In this document: positions 23,002 to 35,522 of the stretch, one piece after another
Position numbering within the stretch: the stretch's first letter is position 1
Layout: each line of letters starts with the position of its first letter
Notes under the pieces: generated by a model
Databases searched by the model: none
What the model saw: only the letters and a program-made list of their open reading frames with translations
What the model was told of the DNA's origin: nothing
Source of the DNA: Calvatia gigantea
Taxonomy: Eukaryota > Basidiomycota > Agaricomycetes > Agaricales > Lycoperdaceae
Direction of reading: 5' to 3'
DNA length: 64,000 nt
NCBI GenBank assembly: GCA_025093985.1
Contig: JACAAK010000003.1
Span: forward strand, 4,030,001-4,094,000
Made by a program: the position numbers and the translations under genes

Positions 23002-26000
23002 TCAATCAAGCTGGTCCAGCTTCTCCGTCTCCACCTCGCTCAGAGTGTCTCTCATCGTCTTTATCCGCTGCTCCAGCTGATCCAACACGCCCTGCATCTC
23101 CTGAATTTCACTCTTCCATGTTGTAGGGTTCGACGGTGCACCACCACTACCACCAGAACTCAAAGAATTCAGTAGAGCCCCTAAACCACTTCCATCCTTC
23201 ACATGTTGATCCTTCTGCTGTTTCCCAAGTTCATCCCACAAAGCCGTCACAACACCCTGAACCCACTTCTCCCTCTCCTCCATCTTCTTCATCTCCTTCC
23301 GTCTCCCAGCTTCCTCCCTCGAACCCATCAAAACCAATGACCAAAGGTTACTAATAACCAACGCGACGATCACGAACCACATAATCGTCGTACTCGAGGA
23401 CTGTTCCCAAGCATCACGGATAAGCTCTAATGCACCCAGAGTACTCCGCATAGCAACCTGCGATGCGCCCTCGAACGTATCCCAAGCCCATTGCAAACCA
23501 CGTTGATTCCTCTCGGACTCTCGACGTTTTTTTGCTTCTTCCGAAGAGAGTCGTTCCGCCGAGGTCGGGGGTGCGGGAGTGGGAGGAGTAATTACCTCTG
23601 GAAGTGCTGACGTGTCAACGCCTTCTGGTATGAACTCGGATTGGTGTTCTTGGATGTAATTCCGCATGGCTGCTTCGAGATCGGTGTGGTACGCCTTTTG
23701 GCCGTCCATCACAGACTTTTCAATGATCGCTGGACAAAAAAAAAAAAGTCAGTATTCTCCTTGCCGTCAGTAGGAAGTTTAGGAACACTCACATCTGATG
23801 AAACTCCGACCAGTCCATTCTACCTGACTCGTAACAAGGACTCTTGTTGAGACTGAGCTTGCCCACGTCAAACAAGTTCGAGTTTTGACTGAGAAGACAC
23901 CACCGCTAGGTACGTCGGGAGTTCGCGTTGTCGTCACGGTCGAGATGTACTGTTCACTATCGTTGTGTACCACCTCATCCTTGATCTCGCATTTTGTCGA
24001 CTTGGGTCCAAGGCTCGCGTTCAGGGGTTTGATATATGACATGTTTCGTGTGAGGAGGTTCGATCCCGGTACTGTGGGTTGCCAATCCGATATCTGGATA
24101 TCTGTGGGTAGCAATTCAGCTTTGAAAACTCAACGACGACGTTTGTTAGGTGTGCGCACCGGTAAGCTTTTGGTCGACAGCCATGAACTCCTTGATGAAG
24201 CCACTCGCAAAGATCAAGTTATGTATCCGGTCAGGAGTACCCGGAAGTACACAATCCAACGCTACCTCACTGTAGTGACCGTCTTTTGCACACGCGCAGG
24301 TCGTTACTTTGGGGGTACCCATGGCGGCGCCAGAAGTGCCGGCCGATGTTGGAGCAGTACTCGGAGCGGCCGCTACAGAGGGCGCTACAGAAGCACTCTC
24401 AAGTGATGGCCTACTGCTATTGATCATGTCTTCTGGGCGTGCCAACCGCCAGATGTTATATATCACGTCATAGGTCGTGTCGCGGGAGAGGAAGGAAGCA
24501 AAAACATATTTGGCTTGTCGAGTTGTGATTTGGATAGCGTTGGGGATGACGTATGCGGTCATCCGTTTTTCGAGGTGGGTGACTTCGTATATGGGGATTG
24601 AGAGCTGGTGGTACTTGTGAGCGCATATAGTGAGGAAAATAGTCTGGTATGCGTACGTCCGTAATCCAGCCGAAAATGTTGGCATGGAAACAAATGTGGT
24701 TCTCTGAGACATATAGACGGCCTTGGATCAAGATTTCTCGTTGGAGGGCACAACCGTAATCTAGAAATCATGGGTGATTTGACAATCGACTATGAGGATA
24801 GTCCATACCTTCGATCAAGTAATCCCCTTCTGGGATATTAGGGAACAGCTCAGTGGAAGTCGGCGTTCCTCTTGTTGCTAGCCACAGCAAACCCAATTAC
24901 CGGAATATCCTCCATACCCTCTAACAGTGACCCGTTATCATCAGAGTCATCCTCATCTGAGCTCACACCCAAGCCAGAATAATAATCAGGCCTATCCTCC
25001 GGATAGTACTCTGAAGCATTATCGCTATGCATCGAGAGAGAAGTCCGCCTCACCCCCGACCGAATGGACCCTTGGCGCTTCGTTTTTCTCGAGCTCGGGG
25101 ACATATCTGCCGACTTTCTTTTGATATGGTTGGATGATCCAGGTGGAGAACGTGTGCCATAAGGTGGAGATCCGGGATTGGAAGTTTTCCTTGTTCCCGG
25201 TGGGCTGGCGCTCTGTTGAGCTTGTATAGCGGCGGAGCTAAAGGAAGCTTGGTGGGCAGCTGAGAGTGTAGGATGAGCCATCGCCATACCGGATGCAGCA
25301 AGCGCACTTGCGAGGCCGGTCGGTTTACGAGTTGTGGACTTCTTCCAGGGTCGTTTCTTCCCTTTTGTAGTACCGTTCGTTGTCGTGGTGGACACGAGGG
25401 ATATCGCGTCAGAATCTCGAGGAAGATTTAATGAGGCACTGCCATTCCCTAATTCCTGTGCAGCTGAGGGAAATTCGGGGGGCCGCAGTGATGTGGGTGA
25501 TTCCACGATGGGTGTCATTGTGATTACGGTGCCATTCTCGCCGTGACCCGTATCCCGGGTTGTTTCAGGAGTTGTCGCAGCGCGGGCGTGGTTTATGTTA
25601 ACCCCAAGTGACCTGTTGGAAGAAGAATGACGAAGATCATTCTCAGGTGCCTTAGGCATGGTGGATGACGCTTTTTGCGTTTTCTTGTTCGTTATCTTCT
25701 TGCGGTGGAGGAGAAGTGGAAGCGGAGGGTGTTGCGCGCCGCGGAGTACGACCTAAATTTGGAACTGCTGCGGCCTGGGACAAGGCAGGGGTTGCGGTGG
25801 GTGTAGGTGTAGGAGTGATGTCGTCCGCAGAGTTGGGGGAAGTGGCAGATGTCGTACGACCCAAGCTATGAGACAATTCTTCGGCGCCTTTATTCACATC
25901 ACTAAATCGCCGGTCCGAGGTCTCAGTGACATCGTGACCAGAACGGGAAGATAAGGATCCTCCTCGTCCTGAAAGAGGAGATGGTGGGATCACTGTAACC

Positions 26001-26279
26001 TGGGGTTGTGAGCTCGTCGTCGAGTCCACGGTGTTAAGCGATTCTTTGCTAGTCCTTGCCTGAGGTATTGACGGTAATCGTGGGTGTTTTGTTGGGGACG
26101 CTTGACACATTAGCTGTGACAGTTGTTGGGGTCTTCGGGGATGAGGTATCGACTGGGGACCGTTGTGCTGAGGTCGATGGCCTTGAGTGTTGACTGCTAG
26201 CGCGCGACGAATCCGAACGCTCTCGAGAGTGCGATGACGAATTGGCTTTCACAAATTTCGATAGAAATCCTGGTGCCAT
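23002..26279 (-). CDS. GRAM/VASt-domain sterol-transfer protein (Lam/Ltc/Ysp family)
   Basis: ER-anchored proteins of this family (yeast Lam1-6, animal GRAMD1/Aster) move sterol between the ER and other membranes. The start gives MAPGFLSKFVKANSSSHSRE, and about 400 disordered Ser/Pro-rich residues follow. The GRAM domain runs from DFHELFPNIPEGDYLIEDYG through LIQGRLYVSENHICFHANIF to RQAKYVFASFLSRDTTYDVI. The VASt domain starts after an Ala/Pro linker: PGTPDRIHNLIFASGFIKEF, ISDWQPTVPGSNLLTRNMSY, STVTTTRTPDVPSGGVFSVK, VLVTSQVEWTGRSFIR. A single C-terminal membrane helix (TIMWFVIVALVISNLWSLVL) is followed by a coiled-coil tail. Introns near 26070, 24760, 24640, 24120 and 23770 are clear. The join near 25650-25760 is uncertain, so the first exons could be mis-modelled. 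Confidence 0.85.
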
Positions 26280-26475
26280 AACCTATGACCAATCTAACCA
26301 CTGATAGCTGCCCCCTGTAGGCAGTCAAGCTCTGACTTGCTGTGGGTCGTTTTACGTTTCTCGTAAGTGTTTGAATGCTGTGTATGCGTGCCTGATCAAC
26401 TAACAATCCAGGGCGTGGGTCGTGGCTGTGATCGCAAGGATATGGGCAGCGTTGGTAGTGGAAGGAGGCAGAGAT

Positions 26476-27226
26476 TCAGATGTCTGGTCCAACACCGAAA
26501 GGAGCGTGGCCCACGCTAAGGGGTGGTTGGAACACCGAAGTACAACACATCATTTTAACATAGGCGCTGTCACCATGGCCATCCACCAACAATAAACTTG
26601 CAACCCAATCTATGGTATTGTACGATCCAACATAACAAGACCATCTGCTACCACCTTCAAATACACTAAATATGTAGAATGCTGTGGGGCTGCCATCGGA
26701 CAGGACCCACTCTTGGCGATCATCTGGATTCGGGGTCCCTGTCAACATTGCCGCCCACGTTGACGACTTCACGCTCTCAATGACATCATCTCGGAACCCT
26801 GACCATCTCTGGACAAATATCTGCTGAAGTTCAGGGAAACAACACGCTGCAGTCTTCTTCAACGACCAAGCGTATCATAACATAGAAGATGCGTTGCGCT
26901 TAACGGAGCGGAAGAGTAACGGAATGACGACTGCCAAGGACGAAAGAATTGCACGGTGTAAGGAGGTGATGCAAGCAGGAATAACCTTTGTTTTCTGATG
27001 GTCCGCACTGACGACGTAGGGACAAGGAGCTGATCACAGCTTTAATTCTCAATTTCCTGTTCCTGCGGGCAGCGTAGGCGTTGGTGGCGATTTCCCTTTG
27101 AGGCAACTTCAACCAACTACGTCCTCCAACAGGGGCCGATTGCTGAGGATTTTCGAAAGCAGGAAGAATAGAAGAAGTTCGGGAAAATGGGCGGCGTAAT
27201 CCACGACGCAAAAGGGAACTCTGCAT
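26476..27226 (-). CDS. Putative orphan protein with mitochondrial-type N-terminus
   Basis: A minus-strand start at 27226 gives MQSSLLRRGLRRPFSRTSSI, rich in Arg and Ser and without acids, as in a mitochondrial targeting peptide. It continues to KLPQREIATNAYAARRNRKL. A second coding-like frame (from about 26845 to 26476) includes RWSGFRDDVIESVKSSTWAA and ends PFGVGPDI. An intron ending near 26845 could link them, but the exact donor is not resolved. No family is recognised, and the two frames may not belong together. Confidence 0.3.
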
Positions 27227-28485
27227 TAATTGTCGGGGGCTTTACCGAGCTTCTGCGGTCCATGGTGAACAGGAATTGTCTCCTGCGTCTACGACCACTG
27301 CAAGGCTCAAAAGGCCAAGCTCGTTGCATGAGGACCGTTTGTACCTCCGGGAACCCAGGGATTCTTTCTCCATGGGATTGGCCCACATTTCAAAGGAGAC
27401 ACCCCAATGGGATTGTCGGTGGCATTTGACGTAGTTGGGAGGAGCAGGAAGATAAGAGGCTCTCACCTGAAATTAACGACGACTTGCGATTATTATAAAC
27501 GCGCACAAGGTTTTAGTTTAGCCTGAAGTCGTGGGTAGCACCTGCAATAGTTAAAACAAATAAGAGTTTATCTGGGAGAAACGAGGTGTTCTTATCAACT
27601 TAATTATTCGCTCAGGGATTGTTGCCGACGGTCCCAGTGTGCTTCGCGTTATCTCCATTTATCAATTTTTTGTGGTTGAGAGCCCAATAAAGGCCTGTCC
27701 GACAGAAACGAGGAGCCGACAAGCACGGTACTGTTGTGTGGGGAAATGACTGACGGGTGTGTGAGACGCCTTCGCACAGACATTCCTAGGGGTGGTGGCA
27801 CACGGTAGCACAATGAACTCAGGCCCAAAGCCATCTTCGGGTCCATGGGGGTCCGGGTCAGGGACGCAATTGCGGCGGTGTCCGCGCCAAAGAGTGCGGG
27901 GGGGTGCCTTGTTTTGGGCTATCTTGGGTGTGCTGGGCACTGGGGCATCACTCCACATACACATGAAGCCGGGCCCTAAAGATAGAGGTGCCGTGTTTCC
28001 TCCAGCAGCGTCCACGATTCCGATAGCCGATAAACATCCGATCGTCATTCGGACGAAAAGATGGGAGACCTGGAAGCGGAGTATATATAGAACGTAGGTA
28101 CAGTTGCGCATGTCAACCCACGTCAGATTCGTGATATGAGCGTCTTCCTCGTACTTCGAGAGACTAAGGACCACGGAGAATCGTCAGTACGGCAAGCCTA
28201 ACGTGACTTGCTACCGCTTAACTCGGTGCTCCTGTGACTGGGGCACGAGTGGGCACCCTAACGTAAGGTGGTGCATTTGGAGAAATACATTGAGCTGGCC
28301 ACTGCCTTCGTGTTATGTTACTATCATTAGGCCTCTATTAACATCGGAGAGCTAGTCCAACGGACAAATAGCGCTCACCAGGCTCTATAAAGGTCGTAAT
28401 GAGCCCCTCTGTGAGTCTTTTCTGGATTCCGTTTCGACCCCCTCCAACCGAATCCGGCAAGTAACTCATTCTCCGTCTAGAAGAC
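27227..28485. other. Intergenic, no gene supported
   Basis: About 1.26 kb. Overlapping frames on both strands at 27662-28174 are GC-rich and low complexity, and neither resembles a protein family. A TATAAAG at about 28386-28392 and a pyrimidine-rich stretch precede the ATG at 28486. Confidence 0.3.
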
Positions 28486-28909
28486 AATGAAGCAGGTGTT
28501 TAAGAAAGTCGTTGCCAAGAAACAGGTATGAATGTGCCTGCCCCCCAGGGGTTAATGCTGAGGCTCCAGACTTTTAAGGATAAAACCAAACAAGCAGATA
28601 CCAAATCCTCTGGCTTCGACCCGGATTCTGCAACGCTGGTGAGTGAGGTCACCGAAACGTCAAGAGAATAAGCGTTGATCTCTATCTAGGTTAATGTTCC
28701 GGTTCGCTCAGGGCAGACTCCGCGAGAAGGAGACGTAGAGGTGCGTAAATGAACCTGGCAAAAGCGTTTATGATTGAGCCATCCTCAGACGCCTGTTGAC
28801 ATAAGTTTCATAGAGGACCTGGTGTGGGGACCCGCACCCTCGTCGTACGACGGACAGAGCCGCAGCATTTTTGCACGGAAATGAGACGGAAACAGTTGGT
28901 ATTTTGTGT
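28486..28909 (+). CDS. Short multi-exon gene or truncated gene start, Lys-rich
   Basis: A TATAAAG about 95 bp upstream and a pyrimidine-rich leader precede the ATG at 28486. Three short exons with clean GT-AG introns give MKQVFKKVVAKKQ, then TFKDKTKQADTKSSGFDPDS, then NVPVRSGQTPREGDVE. A further intron leads to an Arg-rich piece with a stop near 28909. The basic head followed by a short NVPV segment resembles the very N-terminus of many basidiomycete NACHT/WD40 (NLR-like) proteins, but no NACHT domain follows. It may be a truncated copy. No function is assigned. Confidence 0.35.
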
Positions 28910-29022
28910 TGACGACTACCTTACGTTTGAGGGTTACAAGTCGGATGTGGCGATATTGATCATTCAACTGGGGAGTGCGATACCGAGAGAACGACGAGAA
29001 GTAATAATACTATTTGCCTTGA

Positions 29023-30287
29023 CTATCCAAATCTTTGCTTCGCTAGTTGTTGGAACATGTCCATGGTAGCCTACGGAGTTACCAGAGTGAGGGGAAAGCA
29101 GCATCAAGTGGCCATAAGTGCGCACCTTCTCCTTTTCTCTAATTGCGTTTGCTCTTTCTCGTATCGCCATGGTCCTCTCTTCGGTCTTCGTCTCATGCCG
29201 CCTTCGAGCGGCATCTCTCTTAGCAATCCTAGGAGACCAGTGAGAACATGGAATGTCTGCATAGAAGACAAACTTGTACCTCTCCCGGAAACCGTCTCCA
29301 CCTCCCATAGTCGTTGATTCATCCAAGTCAAGTCCGTCGTCTCCTCGTTCCCTGAAAGCCCGATCATTTTCTCGCCGAACTTGCTTCTTCTCTAGCATTC
29401 CCTCACGTCCAACAGCTTTGGGTCCCACCATGTCTTCAATTCTGTCTCGCGCTTCACCCTTCTCACGCTTCCGTTGATACGCTCGTTCTTTCTCCTCCCA
29501 TTCAGCGGCGGACTCCCGGGCGAGGGTGAGATCAGATACAGAAGGCAAAGCCGGACCGAGTACGCGCCCCGCTGAGCTACCGGAACTCGACGTGATGGGA
29601 CGAAGGGAATGCTCGCGACCGTAAGTGGCGGCACTAATTTCCTTGCGGGCGGCCTGTAGTGCATTATCGTCGGCACGAGTCTGTTTAGAGGAAAAAGACC
29701 ATTTATACGCGGTCTGATCGGACGCCTGGACTGTGAAGGAATCTACTCCCTCGTAGTATTTCTCTGGAAGCGTCCGCGGCTAGTGTCACATCTAATGAGT
29801 TGAGCATCAGGGCGATACACTCACGGGATAGTTTTCCCCGATTCCAAGCCTAGGACACGGTATTCTAGAGGATGAGCTCCATTTCAATATGTAGAATTAA
29901 CCCAGACTCACTTTGACAAATTTGCGAAAATAACTATTTACGATGAGAAAAACGCGAATGAAATACATGATACCAACGTACCTTCTCGACCTGTCACTGG
30001 ATAGCTCGTTGATGTACTGCATATATCCTGAATATATTATCATTCTGGGTACCTCGTGGTTCACAGACCTTTCCTTTTTCCTCCTTTAGCCATAGGCGTA
30101 ACTCGTCAAACTTCTTGAAATAGTCCGATTCACTGATCGGAGAGGCACTGTTTGGGAGGTTAACGCGACGGTCAGGAGAACGGGACCTGGAGCGATCCTT
30201 TGAGCGGTCTACCGAACGGTCTACCGAACGGTCACGTCGTCGTCGTGAATGTCTGTCCCTGGAACGAGAACGGGAGCGATGGGGCAT
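29023..30287 (-). CDS. RS-domain nuclear protein, plant SCI1-like
   Basis: The start at 30287 gives MPHRSRSRSRDRHSRRRRDR followed by RSVDRS/RSKDRS repeats, an RS domain typical of splicing-linked nuclear proteins. The conserved core is SESDYFKKFDELRLWLKEEK, then GYMQYINELSSDRSRRYFRK, FVKAWNRGKL and PEKYYEGVDSFTVQASDQTA. This resembles the core of plant STYLE CELL-CYCLE INHIBITOR 1-like proteins. A long charged helix (ESAAEWEEKERAYQRKREKG) follows, and the C-terminus is EKATMDMFQQLAKQRFG with a TAG at 29023-29025. Six introns, all GT-AG, restore the frame, including two around a very short exon (YFRKFVK). Biochemical function is not known. It is convergent with the short gene at 28486. Confidence 0.75.
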
Positions 30288-31754
30288 TTGTCAAGAATGA
30301 GAAGGAACGGGAAGTCACACGAGTGACGACATGATGATTTGTTGTTTCTTGTTATGCCCCCTGACAACACAAAGACTGCAGATCGTCTCCGCCATCCTGT
30401 GGGCACGCAAGCTGACTTACAACTTTTGTACATTGAGTCATGCCCAATTTTTATTCCAGTTAATCGAACTATCAATCGATGCTTATATATGACCGGAGCC
30501 CAAGCTCGTAAGTTGCTGGAATGCGGCAGGAAACAAATCAACGTCCCCCTGCGCAGGAATCAACGGGGATTATGTTTGCTGACAGAAATTCTCTGGCTTA
30601 ACGGAACAGCAAACAACCATACGCACGCGAATGCCCACATTAAACCACGCACAGAACATCCAAATGTGCCTACCACACGAGGCGGGAGTATATTGAGGTA
30701 TAGTTCATGTAGAACAGCAGCTTTTGATCGGTGGCACTGTGGTTTAAGCCGCAAGAACCAAGATGGACATAATCTACAAAAAGTGACGCAGAAAGGTCAA
30801 TGGGCCTTGAGATTGAATTTCTGAGGGGGGTCAGTCCAACAGTAGTGAAGAGAAGGTGGAGAGAGGCCTTGGCGAAGAGCATCCTTCTGGTTGTTGTGTA
30901 AAGTCCGAGATAGAAACCACAATCCCTATACATTTCTTCCAGCGTTCTCAGAGTGATTTTGGACTCAGAAACTCCGGGAATGGTAAGACGAATGGCAGGG
31001 TGTTTCGATGCGATAACATCAATGAGGAGAGGTCATCTTCAGCCATCTGTTCTTCGCCATCCTCGCGTAGGACTGTCCGTGCTGACGTGAGTTGGTTGGG
31101 TCCAGGCAAGACCGCTATAGCAAGGTCGCTCGATGCACTTAAGGCAAAAGTTCTGTACGGAGCGACAACCACCGGCGCGGTCCAAGTTCAGGAGAAGCTG
31201 CAACTTCCAGGCAATAAGTGGTGTCCCTACCGGGTCCAAAGCTGGGGAGGAAGATAAACCGAAGTCGAAGGCATGACGCTACCGGTCGACGGGGCCCCCG
31301 GTATCATTGTAGCGATGATTTCCCTGTGTCAGTACTGCAACTTGTGCTTTGAGGTATGGAGTCAGCTGGAAGGAAATTTTAATGAGAAAAACCCGGGGAC
31401 CAGAGAATTGTCGAGACCCAATGTCAGCAGTCCTCTCGGTCGCCCTGATGCGAGCACGGGGCCGGACAACGACCTAGCGTAGGGAGTTGTGACCAAGAGT
31501 CCAGTTCAGGGGCACCCTTTTTTTTTCAAGTTTAACCCGGAGAAGTCCAAGGCAGAGACTTGAATAGTTTCGGGTCAAGTAACGTTGAAGCATTCAGCGA
31601 CCGGGTTCGGATCAGCGGCGTCTAAAGATATAGTTATATTCTCATGCATATCACAGCTCGATCACTTTGATGGATACCAAATGACAGAACACTGTTTCGT
31701 CGTGATGGCACTTATTTGCCTGGTTCTGCTCTTTACTTCTCCCTGATCTACCTT
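30288..31754. other. Divergent intergenic region, no gene supported
   Basis: About 1.47 kb between the RS-domain gene (minus) and the GH47 gene (plus). Plus-strand frames at 30339-30824 and 30856-31257 are open but match no family and have no supporting splice signals. Confidence 0.35.
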
Positions 31755-34380
31755 ATGAGCAAAACGAAAAAGCATACGAAGCAGAGTGATGACTCAAACT
31801 CGACCAAGAAACCTCTGAAAGTACGGCACGCACATCTCCAGGTCGTCCTGCAAGAGCTCATTTGTTCTGACCATAACATACACAGACGACCGCGTCTGGG
31901 TTCGGTGTTCCTTCCAATTACTTATGGAGTCTTTTAATCTTGTGCTTTGCAATCTATGCCTACCTGGTATGTGACATCCCCTCGGACATCACAAGTTGCT
32001 GAAAACTTCCTGTGCCAGCGACCGGGGGTCGTCCTAGAGTTTGTTGACGAATGGGTCGGGTTTTCGGAACATTGGGACGTTGCTCCTTTAGCCCAAGGTC
32101 CTAGACTTGCAGTCGCGACACTGCAGGCGGATGTAACGCGACGGGAAGCCGTCGTTCAAGCCTTCAAAGTAAGCCAGCCCGTATAAACGCATTAATAAGT
32201 ACTGACGCCTCGACGTGCAGCATGCTTGGTTATCATACGGTACGGCCTCAAGTCTCAAGCAATACCCCGGCCACTCATGACGGTCAACAGAACGCGACGC
32301 TATGGGTGCAGATGAATATCACCCCATCAGCCACGAAGGCACCAATCTCACCGAGGCAGGTGGTGTTGGCTACACTGTTGTCGACTCTCTCGATTCCATG
32401 CTCATCATGGGTCTCAACGAGGAGTACAACCGGGCAAAACATTGGATAGAACAAAACCTCTCGTTCGAGAGGGACGCGTCCTTCAGTACATTTGAGGTCA
32501 ATTACATATCTCACCGATTATTGCCTTTATTGACCTGGACTTCCTCGACAGACAACTATAAGAATACTAGGGGGACTTCTCTCGGCATACCATCTGACAG
32601 GACATGACGTCCTTCTTCACAAAGCCGTCGACCTCGCAGACCGGATCCTGCCAGTTTTCGAAACCTCCTCTGGCCTCCCCCTTCCAGTGGTCAACTTGGC
32701 AGAAAGCAAAGGTTATCACACCACCGACTTCCCGGGACTGGTCAGTGTAGCCGAAGTAGGAACACTCCAACTCGAATTCCGGTATCTGACCAAGATCACC
32801 CGAAATCCAATTTACTGGCGGAAAGTCGAGAAAGTACGAGCGCCTCTGTTATAAAGTAGACAAGATGATGAATAACTTGTCGCTTTCAGGTCATGGAGGT
32901 CGTCAAAAAAGCCAAACTACCACATGGAATGGCGTCCATCTTCATGGAGTAAGAAAGGGCTAGAAGACTCGTTGAACTTGGCGCTCATCAACGTATTTTC
33001 AGCATTGAAGATGGTCAATATGTTACGTCCGCTGTTCGCTTGGGTTCAAGAGTAGACTCTTTCTATGAATACCTATTGTATGTCATCTCTTGTTTCCGAG
33101 TTGCCTTCCCTTAGCTCATCGTCTTCAGGAAACAGTATATACAAACTGTAAGGATTTTTTTCAACCGGTCCCACCTCATCAATTGACATCCCATCGTGGT
33201 AGAATTTTACAGAGCCGTTATACAAGAACGTTGGTACTTTAACACATCCCTTCACCCAATTTCCTAATCTCTTTCTCAGATGTATGTTGACTCTATGACC
33301 GCCATCCAGAAGCACCTCTTCCGGAAAACGCAGGCAGGCAGCTACACCTACACCTCGGAACTCCAACCCGAGCGACACGAGAACGGCGAAATGTACGTCG
33401 TTCCTCACCACCATGCTCATACCCTTCCCTAACAGACATGGCACCGCGTCCAGCTCCTGGCGCCTTGTTCCTAAACAAGACCACCTCACCTGTTTCCTCG
33501 CGGGCTCGCTCATGCTCGGCGCAGTAACCGCAGAACGGCGTGTCCCCCGCGACAAAATCTCCCGCCCTCCCAGTCCAGATCAACTCTCCGAGGAAGGATT
33601 ACGCGATTGGAAAGCGGGTTCGGAGCTTCTAAAAACCTGTTTGCATACACATGATACGACGACGTATGTGCTCTATTTGTTTCTGAAGACGTTAGTTTAG
33701 AGGGATGCTGATGTTGGGCTTGACAGTGGATTGTCGCCTGAAATTGTACACTTCAGAATTGTGAGTGATGGGATGGACGAAATGCCACACGCGCCGCCGG
33801 ACTGGTACATTAAAGGTGCTCGGTACGCCATTCCTATTTGCTGGCCCGTTCATTCCAACTCATCCAAAACAGTCGAGGAGAAGAGGCGCCATACACTGCA
33901 CGTTACATGCTTCGGTCGGTAACTTCGAGCCCCACGATCTGTAACCAAGCTTATAGGGTATCTTTTGCAGCCCAGAAACCATAGAGTCTCTGTTCATAGC
34001 CTACCGCTTGACAGGCGACGGACGCTACAGAGATCACGGTTGGAATATTTTCCAAGCTATTGAGAAGCATTGCCGCATCGAAACTGGCGGGTATACAACC
34101 ATTATCAATGTTGATGAGATACCTACAAGGAAGGAGGATAAAATGGAGACATTCTTCTTAGTGAGTGGTCAGACAAGGGAGGCTATCGGTCGCTGACTAG
34201 AAAGTGTAGAGTGAAACCCTCAAATATCTCTATCTGCTATTCTCGGACGAAACCGTCATTCCATTAGACCGTAAGACCAAGTTAAGGCACATCCAGGTCT
34301 CTTGCTGACCACTCCATTCAGGTTATGTGTTCAACACTGAAGCACACCCACTTCCCATCTTCTCTCGTAGTGTAAACTAA
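31755..34380 (+). CDS. Class I alpha-1,2-mannosidase (GH47), type II membrane protein
   Basis: Trims alpha-1,2-linked mannose from N-glycans in the ER/Golgi. Exon 1 gives MSKTKKHTKQSDDSNSTKKP; exon 2 gives the signal anchor SNYLWSLLILCFAIYAYL. The luminal domain follows: HAWLSYERDAMGADEYHPIS, VGYTVVDSLDSMLIMGLNEE with the acidic pair of the active site, STFEVTIRILGGLLSAYHLT, IEDGQYVTSAVRLGSRVDSF, THDTTTGLSPEIVHFRIVSD, PETIESLFIAYRLTGDGRYR, EKHCRIETGGYTTIINVDEI, and the terminal calcium-binding Thr in FNTEAHPLP. Cysteines at the usual disulfide positions are present. About 17 short introns. The splice joins at 33830-33980 were resolved through KGAR, RGEEAPYTARYMLR and PETIE. Confidence 0.9.
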
Positions 34381-34583
34381 TAGGTGTAACTCTCACATTT
34401 CTGTTCACTCGGACTCGATCGTTTGATCGTGCAAGCGCTATAAGCATAATCTTTGGAAGCGTCGCCATACGGTACAAAGCATAATCCAGCAATGGAGTAC
34501 ACATAATCCGAAAACCGGGACAGCCCAATCCCTGTTCCGGTTCCGATACACATACCAACTGATTAAGATTGGGGGCGAAACGT

Positions 34584-35522
34584 TTACTCATCATCGTCAT
34601 CACCCTCCTCATCCTTCTTAGCAGCGGCAAGTGCACGCTTACGCTTGACACGACCAGGACGACCACCACCGTATGGCGAGGTAAGAGCAAAGTCGATGTG
34701 CTTTTGGGAGTCGAGACGGACGACAAATGAGGGAACGTTAACAATTTGCTTGCCAACCCTACAAACCGTATACTCAATAACAGGGTTCATTTTTCAGTGA
34801 AGGGGGGACTCACCGGATGTGCCTCTGCCTAATCAACACACGTGCGTGATGGATACTCTTCGCAAGGCCGCTCTTGAACACCTGAGTCTGCAGCCTTCTC
34901 TCCAAGAAATCCTCAATCTTCAAAGCCAACACGTAATCGAGACGCATGCGGGTTTCGTCGAGCACACCGATACGGACCAATCGGCGAATAAGGGCATTAC
35001 CCTCGAAAAGACGCTTGGGATCTTTGTCATCGAGTTTGAGGAGTTCACGGGCAGCACGACGAATTTTGGAAAGGACAAGAGCGATACGCCAGATTTCGCG
35101 CTTGTTACGGAGACCGTACTCGCCGGCGAGCTGATCATATATAAGGGGCGTGATTAATAAAAACCAGAGAGTTTAAGATACGCACCTTGAGCTCAGCATC
35201 GAGACGAGCTGATCCGAAAGGTCGACGGGGGACCTTGTAACTGTTTCATCCATGATTACACGAGAACACATTGGTTCATCCAATTGCGTATGGATCCAGA
35301 TAACATGGCCATATAACACAAAATGGTGTAAGAGCATGGGATGGTGGGCACAAATTGGCATGAAATTAATCAGCACTGTGCACACACCCTCCACCTAAGG
35401 TGGATCTTGAAGATATGGGGACTAGATGTTACTCACGTCTTGCTGTAGTTCCTCGGGGCCCTGGGAGCAAGATCGAGTCAGCTCAACGATGAGAACGCGT
35501 ACCGACGACATTACCTGGGCAT
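34584..35522 (-). CDS. RPS9: 40S ribosomal protein uS4 (S9)
   Basis: Small-subunit ribosomal protein binding 18S rRNA. Five exons: 35515-35522, 35437-35460, 35186-35240, 34814-35130 and 34584-34758. The product runs [100 protein letters not shown] and [20 protein letters not shown], ending in an acidic EEGDDDDE tail. The first coding exon is only 8 nt. The second intron (35241-35436, 196 nt) is far longer than the others (about 55 nt). Divergent from RPL21. Confidence 0.97.

Noticed and set aside
27662..28174. Overlapping long frames on both strands
   Set aside because: GC-rich DNA opens frames by chance; neither strand shows family motifs or splice signals.
30339..31257. Plus-strand frames, one containing GPGKTAIA
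   Set aside because: The GKT segment lacks the upstream glycine pattern and hydrophobic strand of a real P-loop, and no neighbouring exons fit.
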